Source: CAZWKX01 sp964614095 (GTDB taxonomy: Bacteria > Actinomycetota > Acidimicrobiia > Spongiisociales > UBA11373). From it: a stretch of DNA of 64,000 nt. Shown here one piece after another: positions 1 through 8,117 of this stretch. A program made the position numbers and the translations under genes. Location of the stretch: positions 1-64,000 of the forward strand of contig CAZTJO010000007.1 in assembly GCA_964614095.1 (NCBI GenBank). The letters are read 5' to 3'. Within the stretch, counting starts at the first letter, position 1. Every line of letters starts with the position of its first letter. The notes under the pieces were generated by a model, which saw only the letters and a program-made list of their open reading frames with translations, made no database searches and was not told the origin of the DNA.

Positions 1-340
1 AGCACCCCGGTTATCACTATGAATGTAGTGGCATTGTGCCACGACCCGAACCCAAAGCCGAGCCGCTGCCGCCACCACGCTATCGCAGCCAAGAGCCGGG
101 GGTGTCGGGAATTGGTGCGGAGGCGCCGGAACGGTGGGGGGAGTTGGGGGAAGACCGATCCGTGTCCGGCGCCTCCCACACGCGCCCATTACATCACCCC
201 GGCACGGCTATGTTGACTCCTGATTCGCCGATATCCACCCAGCTGCATTCCGGCTCCCCCCGCGTTCACTCCGCCTTGATAATGGCGCCTCCACATGCAA
301 CAGTGGCGGCCGGAATGCCTCTGCCCTTCGGAGGTTCCGC
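1..340. other. Left-edge intergenic region, no gene seen
   Basis: I see no convincing coding region, tRNA or mobile element here. A small hairpin lies at 28-42 (six-base arms, three-base loop). A GATAAT hexamer at 278-283 could be the -10 element for infA, giving a leader of roughly 50 bases, but no matching -35 element is obvious. The end of the region carries the GGAGG (330-334) that serves infA. Confidence 0.5.
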
Positions 341-568
341 TTGGTGAAACAGGACGATGTAGTGCGGGTGCAGGGCACCGTCGTCGAGACGCTGCCCAAC
401 GCCATGTTCCGCGTCGAGATCGAGGGCGGTCTCGAGGTGCTGGCCCGGGCCTCCGGCAAGATGCGCCGGGGCCGCTACATCCGCATCCTTCCCGGTGATC
501 GTGTGGACATAGACCTGTCCATATACGACCCGTCGCGAGGGCGGATCGTCTGGCGATACAAGACCTAG
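341..568 (+). CDS. infA: Translation initiation factor IF-1
   Basis: IF-1 binds the ribosomal A site during 30S initiation. The 75-residue product is one OB-fold (S1-like) domain with the family landmarks LPNAMFRVE, SGKMR, YIRILPGDRV and GRIVWRY. The TTG at 341 is preferred because it gives the usual start (M-x-K-x-DDV) and lies six bases after GGAGG; the GTG at 344 is the alternative. There is one extra residue between KMR and YIRI compared with common actinobacterial IF-1, and the segment is arginine-rich. The gene stands alone, without the rpmJ-rpsM-rpsK genes that normally follow infA, and its stop overlaps the convergent thiI stop. It may be a second, divergent infA copy. Confidence 0.9.
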   Translation: MVKQDDVVRVQGTVVETLPNAMFRVEIEGGLEVLARASGKMRRGRYIRILPGDRVDIDLSIYDPSRGRIVWRYKT

Positions 569-1791
569 CCGGAACTTGACGCCCCGTCCGTCGTCATGCC
601 CGGCAGCCAGTCGGTCAGCGCGAGCCGCTGACGCCTCCGCACTGCCCGGCGCCACAGCTCCTCGGGCACCTTATCTGTGGCCGCGGCCAGCCTACCCGAA
701 GACGCCGCCACTTCCACCGGCCGGCCCGCCGAGAGGTCGCACACCTCGCGAGCCCGCGCCGAAAGCTCATACGTGCCGATCGTTCTCGCTCGCCGCACGA
801 TCTCCTGCTTGTCGATGCCGACCAGCGGCCGCAGTATGGGCACACTGGCCTCGGTGGACAACGCCGCCAAGTGGCTCAGGGTCTGTGAGGAAACCTGGCC
901 CAGGGATTCACCGGTCACGATGGCCCGTGATCCCTCCTCCTCGGCCACCATCGACGCCGCCCTCGCCATCAGCGCCTTGAGCACCACCTGGCGCATACGC
1001 GGCGCCACTCGGACCACCAGCTCCTCCGCGGTCGGCCTCAGATCGACAACGTGGGCCACGGCACGATGCCCGGCGCCCCATTCCTCCCACAGCGCCCGCG
1101 CCACCGAAAGAGCGTGATCCGACTGGGCGCAGTCGAGCAGGAAATGGAGGTAGTCGACCCTGCACCCGCGCGACATCACCATCCATGCCGCCACCGGGGA
1201 GTCGATGCCGCCCGAGATGAGAGCCAGCACCTCTTCCTGGCTGCCGATAGGTAACCCGCCGGGCCCTTTGATCACATCCCGGACCATATAGGCCCCGTCG
1301 TCGCGGATATGCACCCGCACCACCACCTCTGGATCATCGAGGTCCACCTTGCCCCCGGCCCGGCACAGCAGAGCACCGGCCCGGCAGGCAAGATCATTCG
1401 AAGACCAGGTGTGGGTGCCGCGCCGACGGGCCCTCACGGCGAAGGTGTGGCCGGCCACCGCCGCGGCAAAGTGCTCCGCCACTCGCTCGGAGAGGTCCTC
1501 CAGGCCGGCAAACGCAACCGGGGCCAGCCTCTCCACCGCCGACACGCCAAACACCCTCGACGCCGCAGTGATCGCCTCCGCCGAGGGAGGACAGATGCGG
1601 AGCCGATGGCCGGGATGGCGGGTCAGCTCGGCGCTCTCGCCGATGGCCTCGGCCAGGTTCTCCGTCACCAGACGGATCATGCGTGATCGGGTGCGCCGCG
1701 ATTTGAGCCAGATGTCGGGTGAAAGCACGGCAATCGCCAGCTCCTCGCCCTGCGGCGCGAGTTCCTGGTCTCGTTGCGCTGACACGGACAC
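565..1791 (-). CDS. thiI: tRNA 4-thiouridine synthetase ThiI
   Basis: ThiI adenylates U8 of tRNA and transfers sulfur to make 4-thiouridine; in many bacteria it also supplies sulfur for the thiamine thiazole. The protein has an N-terminal ferredoxin-like/THUMP region (about residues 15-155) and a PP-loop ATP pyrophosphatase domain with the signature ALISGGIDSPVAAW near residue 190. There is no C-terminal rhodanese domain, so an external sulfurtransferase would be needed, as in the shorter ThiI class. The frame stays open upstream to 1926, but GTG at 1791 follows GGAGAAG with seven-base spacing and gives a 408-residue protein of normal length. It is monocistronic and convergent with infA. Confidence 0.88.
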   Translation of the reverse strand: MSVSAQRDQELAPQGEELAIAVLSPDIWLKSRRTRSRMIRLVTENLAEAIGESAELTRHPGHRLRICPPSAEAITAASRVFGVSAVERLAPVAFAGLEDLSERVAEHFAAAVAGHTFAVRARRRGTHTWSSNDLACRAGALLCRAGGKVDLDDPEVVVRVHIRDDGAYMVRDVIKGPGGLPIGSQEEVLALISGGIDSPVAAWMVMSRGCRVDYLHFLLDCAQSDHALSVARALWEEWGAGHRAVAHVVDLRPTAEELVVRVAPRMRQVVLKALMARAASMVAEEEGSRAIVTGESLGQVSSQTLSHLAALSTEASVPILRPLVGIDKQEIVRRARTIGTYELSARAREVCDLSAGRPVEVAASSGRLAAATDKVPEELWRRAVRRRQRLALTDWLPGMTTDGASSSG

Positions 1792-1876
1792 CCGGCTTCT
1801 CCACGATCTCGGTGGATTCACGATAGGCCGCCGGTGGCGCTCTTCTTCTGCTCTCGGCGCCCGCAGCGGACGCGAT

Positions 1877-1950
1877 GCGGCCGCTGCACCCCCATACGAG
1901 GTGCAACGGCCGCACCTGCCGCCCACCCTCGTTGCGCGCCGAAGGGTGGG
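1877..1950. repeat. Tandem stem-loops upstream of thiI
   Basis: There are two consecutive inverted repeats. The first has 13-base arms at 1877-1889 and 1901-1913 with one mismatch, which reads as a G-U pair on the minus-strand RNA, and an 11-base loop. The second has perfect 8-base arms at 1922-1929 and 1943-1950. They lie 85-160 bases upstream of the probable thiI start, so they could be structured leader RNA or a terminator pair for something on the minus strand. No T-run follows either. Confidence 0.55.
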
Positions 1951-1962
1951 CCGGTGATCAGA

Positions 1963-2145
1963 TCATGCCGTCGTGATACTCGCTTGTGTCGTGAAGAACC
2001 GCTGCATTGGAACGGCCGGGCGATTCAGCGGGCAACAGACGCCGTCTCCAACAGGGGATTCGAAGTTTGCGCCACCCGCCACAACCATCGGGACCGAGCT
2101 CGCGCACGGCAAAACAGACGCGAGCATCGCGACGGCCCTGCGCAT
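1963..2145 (-). CDS. Possible small protein, 60 aa, unrecognised
   Basis: I do not recognise this product. The ATG at 2145 is preceded by GGAGG with five-base spacing, better than chance would usually give in a non-coding gap. The N-terminus (MRRAVAMLASVLPCASS) looks like a short signal peptide or membrane segment. The rest has no known motif, and the opposite strand is also open over the same bases, so this may not be a real gene. Confidence 0.25.
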   Translation of the reverse strand: MRRAVAMLASVLPCASSVPMVVAGGANFESPVGDGVCCPLNRPAVPMQRFFTTQASITTA

Positions 2146-2214
2146 GAAGGCCTCCAGGCTCGTATGATCCCAATACCCAGGGTGCTTCAGTGTACCACTA
2201 TGTGTGGTCGCACC

Positions 2215-3573
2215 TCAATGACTACCAAGGGGCCATCTCAGGCGCCTTGCATAGCCGATAGCGCCGGGAGCGGTGGTGAACCAGCCGCCCGCACCCGGAC
2301 GATTGGCCACAACATCGACAATCCGGTCCTTCAGCCCAGGGCAGTGGTCCTCCAGCTCGAGGAAGGCAATGAGGCTGCCCATTCCGGCGTGGGTGCGCCC
2401 CGTATAGCCGTCGAGAGGTTCCGCCACCCGATCGATCCGAGTATTGATCCGGCCCCGGGCCAGGAACACGTTCTCCTGCAGTGTGGCGCACACCGCGCCC
2501 AGATCGTCGGGAGCAAAGACCACCCCCTTCTCGGCGGCACAAGCCATAAATTGTGTGGTCACCTGTGCCTTCCAGAGACGTTCGGGCACCGAGCCACGAT
2601 GGTCCGCCGGGGTGGGGTCGTAATCCCAAACCAGATGCCCGGCACCGTCGTCGTACATGGCCGCCTTGAGATACCGAGCCAGCCTCTCGGCCCTCTCCAA
2701 ATACTGCGTAGTGCCGGTGAGATCGTGAAGCGTCAGAAAGGCGCAGCCGGCCCAAGCCATGTGGTTCATCGGCTCGGGACGTTGTGAGCAGGGACGGCGG
2801 TAGTAGCCCGCATCACCCGCGGTGACAAAGGCATCGTCGAGATCGGTGAGCACCTCTTCGAGCACGGGCAGAAACGTCTCCGCCTGTGCCCCGTACTGCT
2901 GCTGCAGCGCACCATCGGCTCGCACGACGGCGCAGAAGAGCGCCACTGGATACACGATGCGTCCCACCGTCGTCACGTTGGTGGCGTAGCGCCCCTTGGC
3001 AAACTGCGTGCCGCCCCAGCCCCGACTGACTCGGCCGAGACACTCGTCCACCACGCCCGTCTCCATATCGCGATACGGAAGGATGGAAGCAAAAGTCTCG
3101 GCCACCAGCTTGAGCAGACGCCGCTGCCCGCTGGCCTTGAAGGCGGCCACGGCGGCGTAGCAGCAGGTGCTGACCGGCCAGGCCAGGGCCGGGGCCCGAT
3201 TGCCGGGAAGGGACTTGCGCAGAGCCTTCCGGATCCGTCTGCGCAAGTAGCCGAGGAGCACATCGGGATCGGCCGGAGCCCGCATGATCCCGGCGTACAT
3301 CTCAAGGATGGACTTCGAGCGTCCCGGCGTCTCGAGGGCCCTGATCAATGCCTCCACATCCCGGCCGGATACCGCGGCCTGCAGCAGCGCGCCGGCATCG
3401 GGCCCGATGCTGTTGGATATCAGTGCCCGCCGCAGGGTGTCGTAGCGGGTGAAGGCGCCGCGCCGGGCCACCTGCTCCCAATCGGTCTCGTCGGCACGAC
3501 GAGGCGGCAGCCTCCACGCCGCCACCCTCGGCTGGCGGCGTCCCGGGCGCAGGAAACGGCGCAGCGGCGCCAT
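2215..3573 (-). CDS. Hypothetical alpha-helical (alpha/alpha-toroid-like) protein
   Basis: This 452-residue protein is not confidently assigned to a family. It is predominantly helical with repeated aromatic-rich helix pairs. The central part (roughly residues 265-330), with NHMAWAGCAFLTLHDLTG, then YLERAERLARYL, then LVWDYDP, resembles the six-hairpin (alpha/alpha) barrels of glycan-active enzymes such as lyases, epimerases and unsaturated glucuronyl hydrolases. No catalytic set can be assigned from sequence alone. It has no signal peptide; the basic N-terminus (RRFLRPGRRQP) is unusual. It starts 84 bases after the ABC exporter gene on the same strand and is probably the last gene of the yihY operon. 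Function unknown. Confidence 0.75.
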   Translation of the reverse strand: MAPLRRFLRPGRRQPRVAAWRLPPRRADETDWEQVARRGAFTRYDTLRRALISNSIGPDAGALLQAAVSGRDVEALIRALETPGRSKSILEMYAGIMRAPADPDVLLGYLRRRIRKALRKSLPGNRAPALAWPVSTCCYAAVAAFKASGQRRLLKLVAETFASILPYRDMETGVVDECLGRVSRGWGGTQFAKGRYATNVTTVGRIVYPVALFCAVVRADGALQQQYGAQAETFLPVLEEVLTDLDDAFVTAGDAGYYRRPCSQRPEPMNHMAWAGCAFLTLHDLTGTTQYLERAERLARYLKAAMYDDGAGHLVWDYDPTPADHRGSVPERLWKAQVTTQFMACAAEKGVVFAPDDLGAVCATLQENVFLARGRINTRIDRVAEPLDGYTGRTHAGMGSLIAFLELEDHCPGLKDRIVDVVANRPGAGGWFTTAPGAIGYARRLRWPLGSH

Positions 3574-3657
3574 CTAGGCCATCCTCGGGCCTTCTGCCGC
3601 TCTCGCGGCGAAATCCACCGCAGCAGCTTGGCGACTGTCCACCTGCCGAGCCTACCG

Positions 3658-5424
3658 TCAGCGCAGGATGCCCCGCTCCCACACCTCGACGAGCCGGGCG
3701 TACTGCGAGCTGCTCCCGAGAAGCTCCCCGTGGGAGCCGACGCCGACCACCCGGCCCTCATCCACCAAGACGATCCGGTCGGCATTCTCCGCCGTGCGCA
3801 GCCGGTGGGCGATGACGATGGCGGTGCGACCCTGCAGCACCGTTGCCAGCGCCTGCTCCACCCGAGCTTCGGTTTCCGGATCGAGATTCGACGTCGCCTC
3901 ATCAAAAACGATCACGGCCGGCTGAGCCAGCAGCGCTCGCGCCAGCGCGACCAACTGGCGCTCTCCGGCCGAGAAACGGCCGCCGCGTTCCCACACCAGA
4001 GTGTCGAAACGCTCGGGCAGGTGGCGGACCCATTCCTCGATGCCGATGCTGCGGCACACCTGCCACAGCTCGTCCTCACCGGCGTCGGGGCGGGCATAAC
4101 GGAGGTTGTCTCGCAGCGTGCCGTTGAACAGGAACCCCTCCTGGGGGATGAGGACCACGTGCCGCGCCCGTGATGACGCCGGCACCGTGCGCAGGTCCCG
4201 CCCGTCGATGGTGACGGTGCCTGTAGACGGGTCGTAGAAACGAAGCACCAGGTTTGCCAGGGTCGATTTGCCGGCCCCGGTCTCCCCCACGATGGCCACC
4301 CGCTCCCCCGGTGCTATGTGCAGATCTACGTCTTTGAGCACCGGCATGCCCGGCTCGTACTCAAAACCGACGCCCTCGAGCACGATGTCGCCACTCACCT
4401 CATCGGGCAGCGGCTCGGCACCCGGCTCATCACTCACTACCGGTTTGGTGTCGAGCAGGCGGAACAGCTTGCCCAGTGCCGCCGCCGCCGACTGCATCTG
4501 GTTGTGGGTGTTGGCGAGATATACCACCGGCTGGAAGAACCAATCCAGGTAGAGGAGGAACGACACCAGCGTCCCGAAGGTGAGATCCCCGGAGATGACC
4601 CTGCCCCCGCCCAGGTACAGCACCAGGGCGATGCCCACGATGCGCAGCAGGTTCACCGCGGGGAAGTACCAGGCGATGGCGCGAGCGGTTCGCATATTCG
4701 CCTCGAAGTACTCCTCGTTCACCCGGCCGAAGGCGCCCGCCTGCTCTTCCTCCTGGGTGAATGCCTGCACCACCCGCACCCCGGCGATGCCCTCCTGCAA
4801 AGCTGCAAGCACCCTGCCGATGCGCTCCCGCACCTGCCGGTAGGCCCTGCCGGCATAGCGCTGGAATACCCACGACACCACTATCAGCACCAGGACCAAA
4901 GAAAGCACCTGCAACGCCAGGGAGACATCGATAAGCAGCATGGCCGCGGTAACCCCGACGATGGTGAGCACGTTGATGACCAGGCTGATGGCGCCCTCCT
5001 CGACGAACTCCTGCACCGACTCGATGTCGTTGGTCATGCGGCTCACCAGCACCCCAGCCTTGCTGCGGCCGTGGAAGGCCAAGTCAAGCCTCATCAGGTG
5101 GCGGAACACGGTCGACCTCAGCAGCCGCAGGTAGCGCTCGCCGAGCACCGCCACCCAATACTGGGCACGCGCCTGTGCCACATACTGAACCGCCAGCAGG
5201 CCCAGGAAGATGAGGGCGGCCCGCGTCACCAGCCAACGGTCTCCGGCGGTGATGCCATCGTCGATGCCGGACCGCACCACCAACGGTCCCAGCAGCCGGG
5301 CTGCGGTGGCCACCAAGGTGACCGCAAGCGCCCCCGCCGCCCACGGCGCCAGCGGGCGGCCCAGGCGTGCCGCCCGCGCCACCACCCGCCGGACCCGAGT
5401 CTCCTCGACGGGAATGGCGGTCAT
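3658..5424 (-). CDS. ABC exporter half-transporter, consensus Walker B subunit
   Basis: This is a 588-residue exporter subunit with an N-terminal six-helix transmembrane domain (about residues 25-320) and a C-terminal nucleotide-binding domain. Visible motifs are Walker A GETGAGKST, a Q-loop in VLIPQEGF, the non-consensus signature FSAGERQ in place of LSGGQ, Walker B VIVFDEATSNLD with the catalytic Glu, and switch His in VIAHR. Its start overlaps the stop of the partner gene by four bases (ATGA), which indicates translational coupling. Together they fit a heterodimeric TM287/288- or BmrCD-like drug or lipid exporter. The substrate cannot be inferred. Confidence 0.9.
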   Translation of the reverse strand: MTAIPVEETRVRRVVARAARLGRPLAPWAAGALAVTLVATAARLLGPLVVRSGIDDGITAGDRWLVTRAALIFLGLLAVQYVAQARAQYWVAVLGERYLRLLRSTVFRHLMRLDLAFHGRSKAGVLVSRMTNDIESVQEFVEEGAISLVINVLTIVGVTAAMLLIDVSLALQVLSLVLVLIVVSWVFQRYAGRAYRQVRERIGRVLAALQEGIAGVRVVQAFTQEEEQAGAFGRVNEEYFEANMRTARAIAWYFPAVNLLRIVGIALVLYLGGGRVISGDLTFGTLVSFLLYLDWFFQPVVYLANTHNQMQSAAAALGKLFRLLDTKPVVSDEPGAEPLPDEVSGDIVLEGVGFEYEPGMPVLKDVDLHIAPGERVAIVGETGAGKSTLANLVLRFYDPSTGTVTIDGRDLRTVPASSRARHVVLIPQEGFLFNGTLRDNLRYARPDAGEDELWQVCRSIGIEEWVRHLPERFDTLVWERGGRFSAGERQLVALARALLAQPAVIVFDEATSNLDPETEARVEQALATVLQGRTAIVIAHRLRTAENADRIVLVDEGRVVGVGSHGELLGSSSQYARLVEVWERGILR

Positions 5425-7166
5425 CGCCGCGCCTCCTGCTGTGCCAGAACCTCGGAGTAACGGGGTACGGTGACGAGCAGGTCCCGATGGGTGCCCACGG
5501 CGACCACACGTCCCTCTTCGATGAACACGACCCGATCCACCAGATCGAGAGTGGAGGTGCGGTGAGCAATGACGATCGTGGTGCGTCCCCGCATCACCTG
5601 CTCCAGGGCGGCGAGCATCTCAGCCTCGACGATGGCATCCACCGAGGAGGTCGCATCGTCAAGGATCAGCACCCGCGGATCGCGCAACATCGCCCGGGCC
5701 AGGGCCACCCGCTGCCGCTGCCCGCCCGACAGTGAATGTCCCCGCTCCCCCACCACGGTGTCGTATCCGGCGGGCAGATCATCGATGAATCGATGCGCCT
5801 GAGCCAGCCGGGCAGCCAGGCGGATCTGCTCGTCGCCGGCGGAGGGATCACCGAGAGCGATGTTGTCGCGTACGCTCGCCGAGAACAGGAAGGTCTCCTG
5901 GAATGCGACGGCCACCTGATTGCGCAGCTCGTCGAGGCGCAGGTGGCGCACATCGACACCATCGATGGTCACTGCTCCGGCGTCGACGTCGTGGAAACGG
6001 GGCACCAGGTGGGCCAACGTCGATTTGCCGGCACCGGTGGATCCGACCATCGCCACCGAGGTACCCCCCGGTATCAGCAGGTTCACTCCGCTCAGCACCG
6101 GCTCGCCATCCCGATAGCCGAATTCGACACTGTGGAAACGCACCTCGCCCCGGCCCGGCCTCATCGGCCTCGGCTCCTTCGGGTCGGTGATCCCCGGGTC
6201 CTCGGCCAGGAGGTCCTCGATTCGGGTCGCCGCCGCCGCGGCACGGGGCAGATGGGCAAAGAAGAAGCCGCTGATGCGCAGGGGAAAGCTGAGAATGGCC
6301 AGATACTGGGTGAAGGCGACAAAAGCCCCCAGGGTCAGGTTCCCGCTGATCACACGTATGCCACCAATCCACAACACCGCGAGGGTGGCCAGCGTCGGGA
6401 TCATTTCGAACAACGGAGTGAACCGGGCCCGGATGCGGGCCAACTCCGTTGCCTTGTCGTAGATACGCTCGGCGCCCGCCTCCAGCTTGGCCTGCTCCTG
6501 CCCCTCCTGGCCGTAGGACTTGGTCACCTCGATGCCCCCGACCGCCTCCTCGACCACACGACTGAGGCCGGCGAGCGACTGCTGCACCTGGAAGGAAAGG
6601 TGCATGACCCGGGTGGCAAAGCGGCGTGCGGAGTAGATGAGCCCCGGGATGGTCAGCGAGACCACTGCACCCAGCACCGGGTCGAGCACGAGGAGCATCG
6701 CCATGACGGCAAGGAACATGCCGGCGTTGGCCACCGTGATCGGGGTCAAGGCGTAGAACAGGCGCACCTGGGAGAGATCGCTGGAAGAGCGCGACATCAG
6801 CTCGCCGGTGCTGGTGACGTCGTGGAAAGAAAAGGCCAGACGCTGGATGTGCTCGAACATGCGGTTGCGGAGATCGGCCTCGGACCGGTAGGAGACGCGG
6901 AAGGCGAAATAACGCCTCACCGCCACCCCCAGCGCCAGCAAGATCCCGATTCCGCCGAGAAGGCCACAAAGGGGCAGTAGCAGATCGCGGTCTCCGGCGG
7001 TCACCGCCTCGTCAATGATGAGGCTGCTGACGTAGGGCGCCGCCACCAGCGCCACCATCCAGATCAGCGCGCCCGACACGGCCAGGGCCAGATCGCCGCG
7101 GTAGCGGCGCAGCGTGCGCTTCAGCAGGCGCACCCCGGCGCCGACGTTCTCCTCCAACAGGCTCAT
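5421..7166 (-). CDS. ABC exporter half-transporter, degenerate-site subunit
   Basis: This is a 581-residue exporter subunit with a six-helix transmembrane domain and a nucleotide-binding domain. Walker A is GSTGAGKST, the signature is canonical LSGGQRQR, and Walker B reads VLILDDATSSVD, so the catalytic glutamate is aspartate. In known heterodimeric exporters the subunit with this substitution forms the degenerate ATP site with the non-consensus signature of its partner, exactly the pairing seen with the 3658-5424 product. The frame remains open upstream, but ATG at 7166 shares one base with the stop of yihY (TGATG), which identifies the start. Same operon as yihY and the partner. Confidence 0.9.
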   Translation of the reverse strand: MSLLEENVGAGVRLLKRTLRRYRGDLALAVSGALIWMVALVAAPYVSSLIIDEAVTAGDRDLLLPLCGLLGGIGILLALGVAVRRYFAFRVSYRSEADLRNRMFEHIQRLAFSFHDVTSTGELMSRSSSDLSQVRLFYALTPITVANAGMFLAVMAMLLVLDPVLGAVVSLTIPGLIYSARRFATRVMHLSFQVQQSLAGLSRVVEEAVGGIEVTKSYGQEGQEQAKLEAGAERIYDKATELARIRARFTPLFEMIPTLATLAVLWIGGIRVISGNLTLGAFVAFTQYLAILSFPLRISGFFFAHLPRAAAAATRIEDLLAEDPGITDPKEPRPMRPGRGEVRFHSVEFGYRDGEPVLSGVNLLIPGGTSVAMVGSTGAGKSTLAHLVPRFHDVDAGAVTIDGVDVRHLRLDELRNQVAVAFQETFLFSASVRDNIALGDPSAGDEQIRLAARLAQAHRFIDDLPAGYDTVVGERGHSLSGGQRQRVALARAMLRDPRVLILDDATSSVDAIVEAEMLAALEQVMRGRTTIVIAHRTSTLDLVDRVVFIEEGRVVAVGTHRDLLVTVPRYSEVLAQQEARR

Positions 7167-8041
7167 CAGCTCTTTTTCTCCGGAAGCGGAGCCACGCTGC
7201 CCGTTTTCCAGCGCAGCGTATAGGCCACCACCACGGCACCCAGCAGGATGGCGAAGGCGCCGAGATAGAGCCAGACCAGCGCGATGGCGACTGCTCCAAG
7301 AGTTCCGAAAGTGGCGCCCAGGTTCGGCGAGTAGGCCAAATACAGCCCAAACCCGAGACCGGCCAGCGCCGCTATCGCGGTGCCCACCGCGGCGGCCAGC
7401 CACGACTTGGGGAGAGGATCGGGCGGGCCCCAGTGATAGAAGGCGAGGAGGAACAGGCAGAGGCCGGCCGCCGACACCGGGATGCGCATCCAGGTCCAGA
7501 TGGTGTCGAGCGCTCCAAACCCGGTCAGCTCGGCGAGGAATCCGCTGACGCGGGCCCCGCCCAGCAGCAAGAACGAGGTGAGCAGAAAGGCCAGGCCGCC
7601 GCCGATGGTCAGGGCCACCGCCACCAGCCGCATCTGCAGAGCCGGCCGGGCCTCAGTCCGGTTCTCGACTCGGGCCAGCGCCTTCTGCAAAGCCACCACC
7701 GCGCGCGAGCCCAGGTAGATGGAGAGCAATAAGGAGATCGGGATCAGCCAGCCCTGCTCGCCGCCGACCCGCACATTTGTCTCGATGAGGAGATCTCGGA
7801 CAAAACCCGCCACCGAGCCGGGAGCCAACGTCTCGAGAGTGCTTTCCACCCTGTCGAGAGCCGCCGCGGATTCTCCAACATAGGCGGCAACACCGAAGAG
7901 CGCAAAGCCGAGCGGAACCAGGGCGAGGAAGGCGTTGTACGCCACCGCAGCCGCGTTGAGTGAGATGTCGGCGTCGCCGACACGTTCCCAGAGCCCACGC
8001 GCCAAGCGGGGCCGCACACGCGAAAGCCTGCCGTCTGTCAC
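7166..8041 (-). CDS. YihY/BrkB-family inner-membrane protein
   Basis: This 291-residue membrane protein belongs to the YihY/virulence factor BrkB family (the family once mislabelled ribonuclease BN). Features are the N-terminal conserved AVAYNAFLALVPLGFALFG segment, about six transmembrane helices, and a C-terminal helix ending in a short basic tail. The molecular role of the family is not settled. The GTG start at 8041 abuts CGGAGG with no spacing, so that is not a usable Shine-Dalgarno; TAAGCT at 8048-8053 is six bases upstream, suggesting a leaderless transcript. It is the first gene of the operon that continues into the ABC exporter. Confidence 0.85.
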   Translation of the reverse strand: MTDGRLSRVRPRLARGLWERVGDADISLNAAAVAYNAFLALVPLGFALFGVAAYVGESAAALDRVESTLETLAPGSVAGFVRDLLIETNVRVGGEQGWLIPISLLLSIYLGSRAVVALQKALARVENRTEARPALQMRLVAVALTIGGGLAFLLTSFLLLGGARVSGFLAELTGFGALDTIWTWMRIPVSAAGLCLFLLAFYHWGPPDPLPKSWLAAAVGTAIAALAGLGFGLYLAYSPNLGATFGTLGAVAIALVWLYLGAFAILLGAVVVAYTLRWKTGSVAPLPEKKS

Positions 8042-8053
8042 CCTCCGAGCTTA

Positions 8054-8090
8054 GGGGGAGACGGCGGCTCATCGAGCCGCCGTCTCCCCC
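8054..8090. promoter_or_regulatory. Perfect 17-bp palindrome between divergent promoters
   Basis: The arms 8054-8070 and 8074-8090 are perfectly complementary with only ATC between them. The palindrome directly abuts the candidate yihY -10 (TAAGCT, 8048-8053) and lies 11 bases from the candidate -10 of the beta-propeller gene (TAGACT, 8102-8107). It therefore covers the expected -35 positions of both promoters. It cannot terminate an upstream gene, because both neighbours start here. Operator, cruciform or early antiterminator are possible. Confidence 0.7.
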
Positions 8091-8117
8091 GAGTACCGGC
8101 ATAGACTCCCCACTCGT

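Larger units (their letters stand above)
1792..2214. other. Intergenic region between thiI and the 452-aa gene
   Basis: This 423-base stretch holds the tandem stem-loops and one weak small open frame, both listed separately. I see no tRNA: GGATTCGAA near 2062 resembles a T-arm but has no matching stem. I see no recognisable riboswitch. Confidence 0.4.

Noticed and set aside
2040..2085. T-arm-like GGATTCGAA
   Set aside because: No pairing arms, acceptor stem or anticodon arm can be built around it.
1834..2787. Plus-strand 317-residue open frame across the thiI upstream gap
   Set aside because: No Shine-Dalgarno, no motif, and it crosses two stem-loops and the opposite end of a supported gene.
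4318..6980. Long plus-strand open frames opposite the ABC exporter genes
   Set aside because: High GC content leaves the complementary frames open; they are rich in Gly, His and Arg, have no recognisable motif, and lie entirely over well-supported ABC genes.
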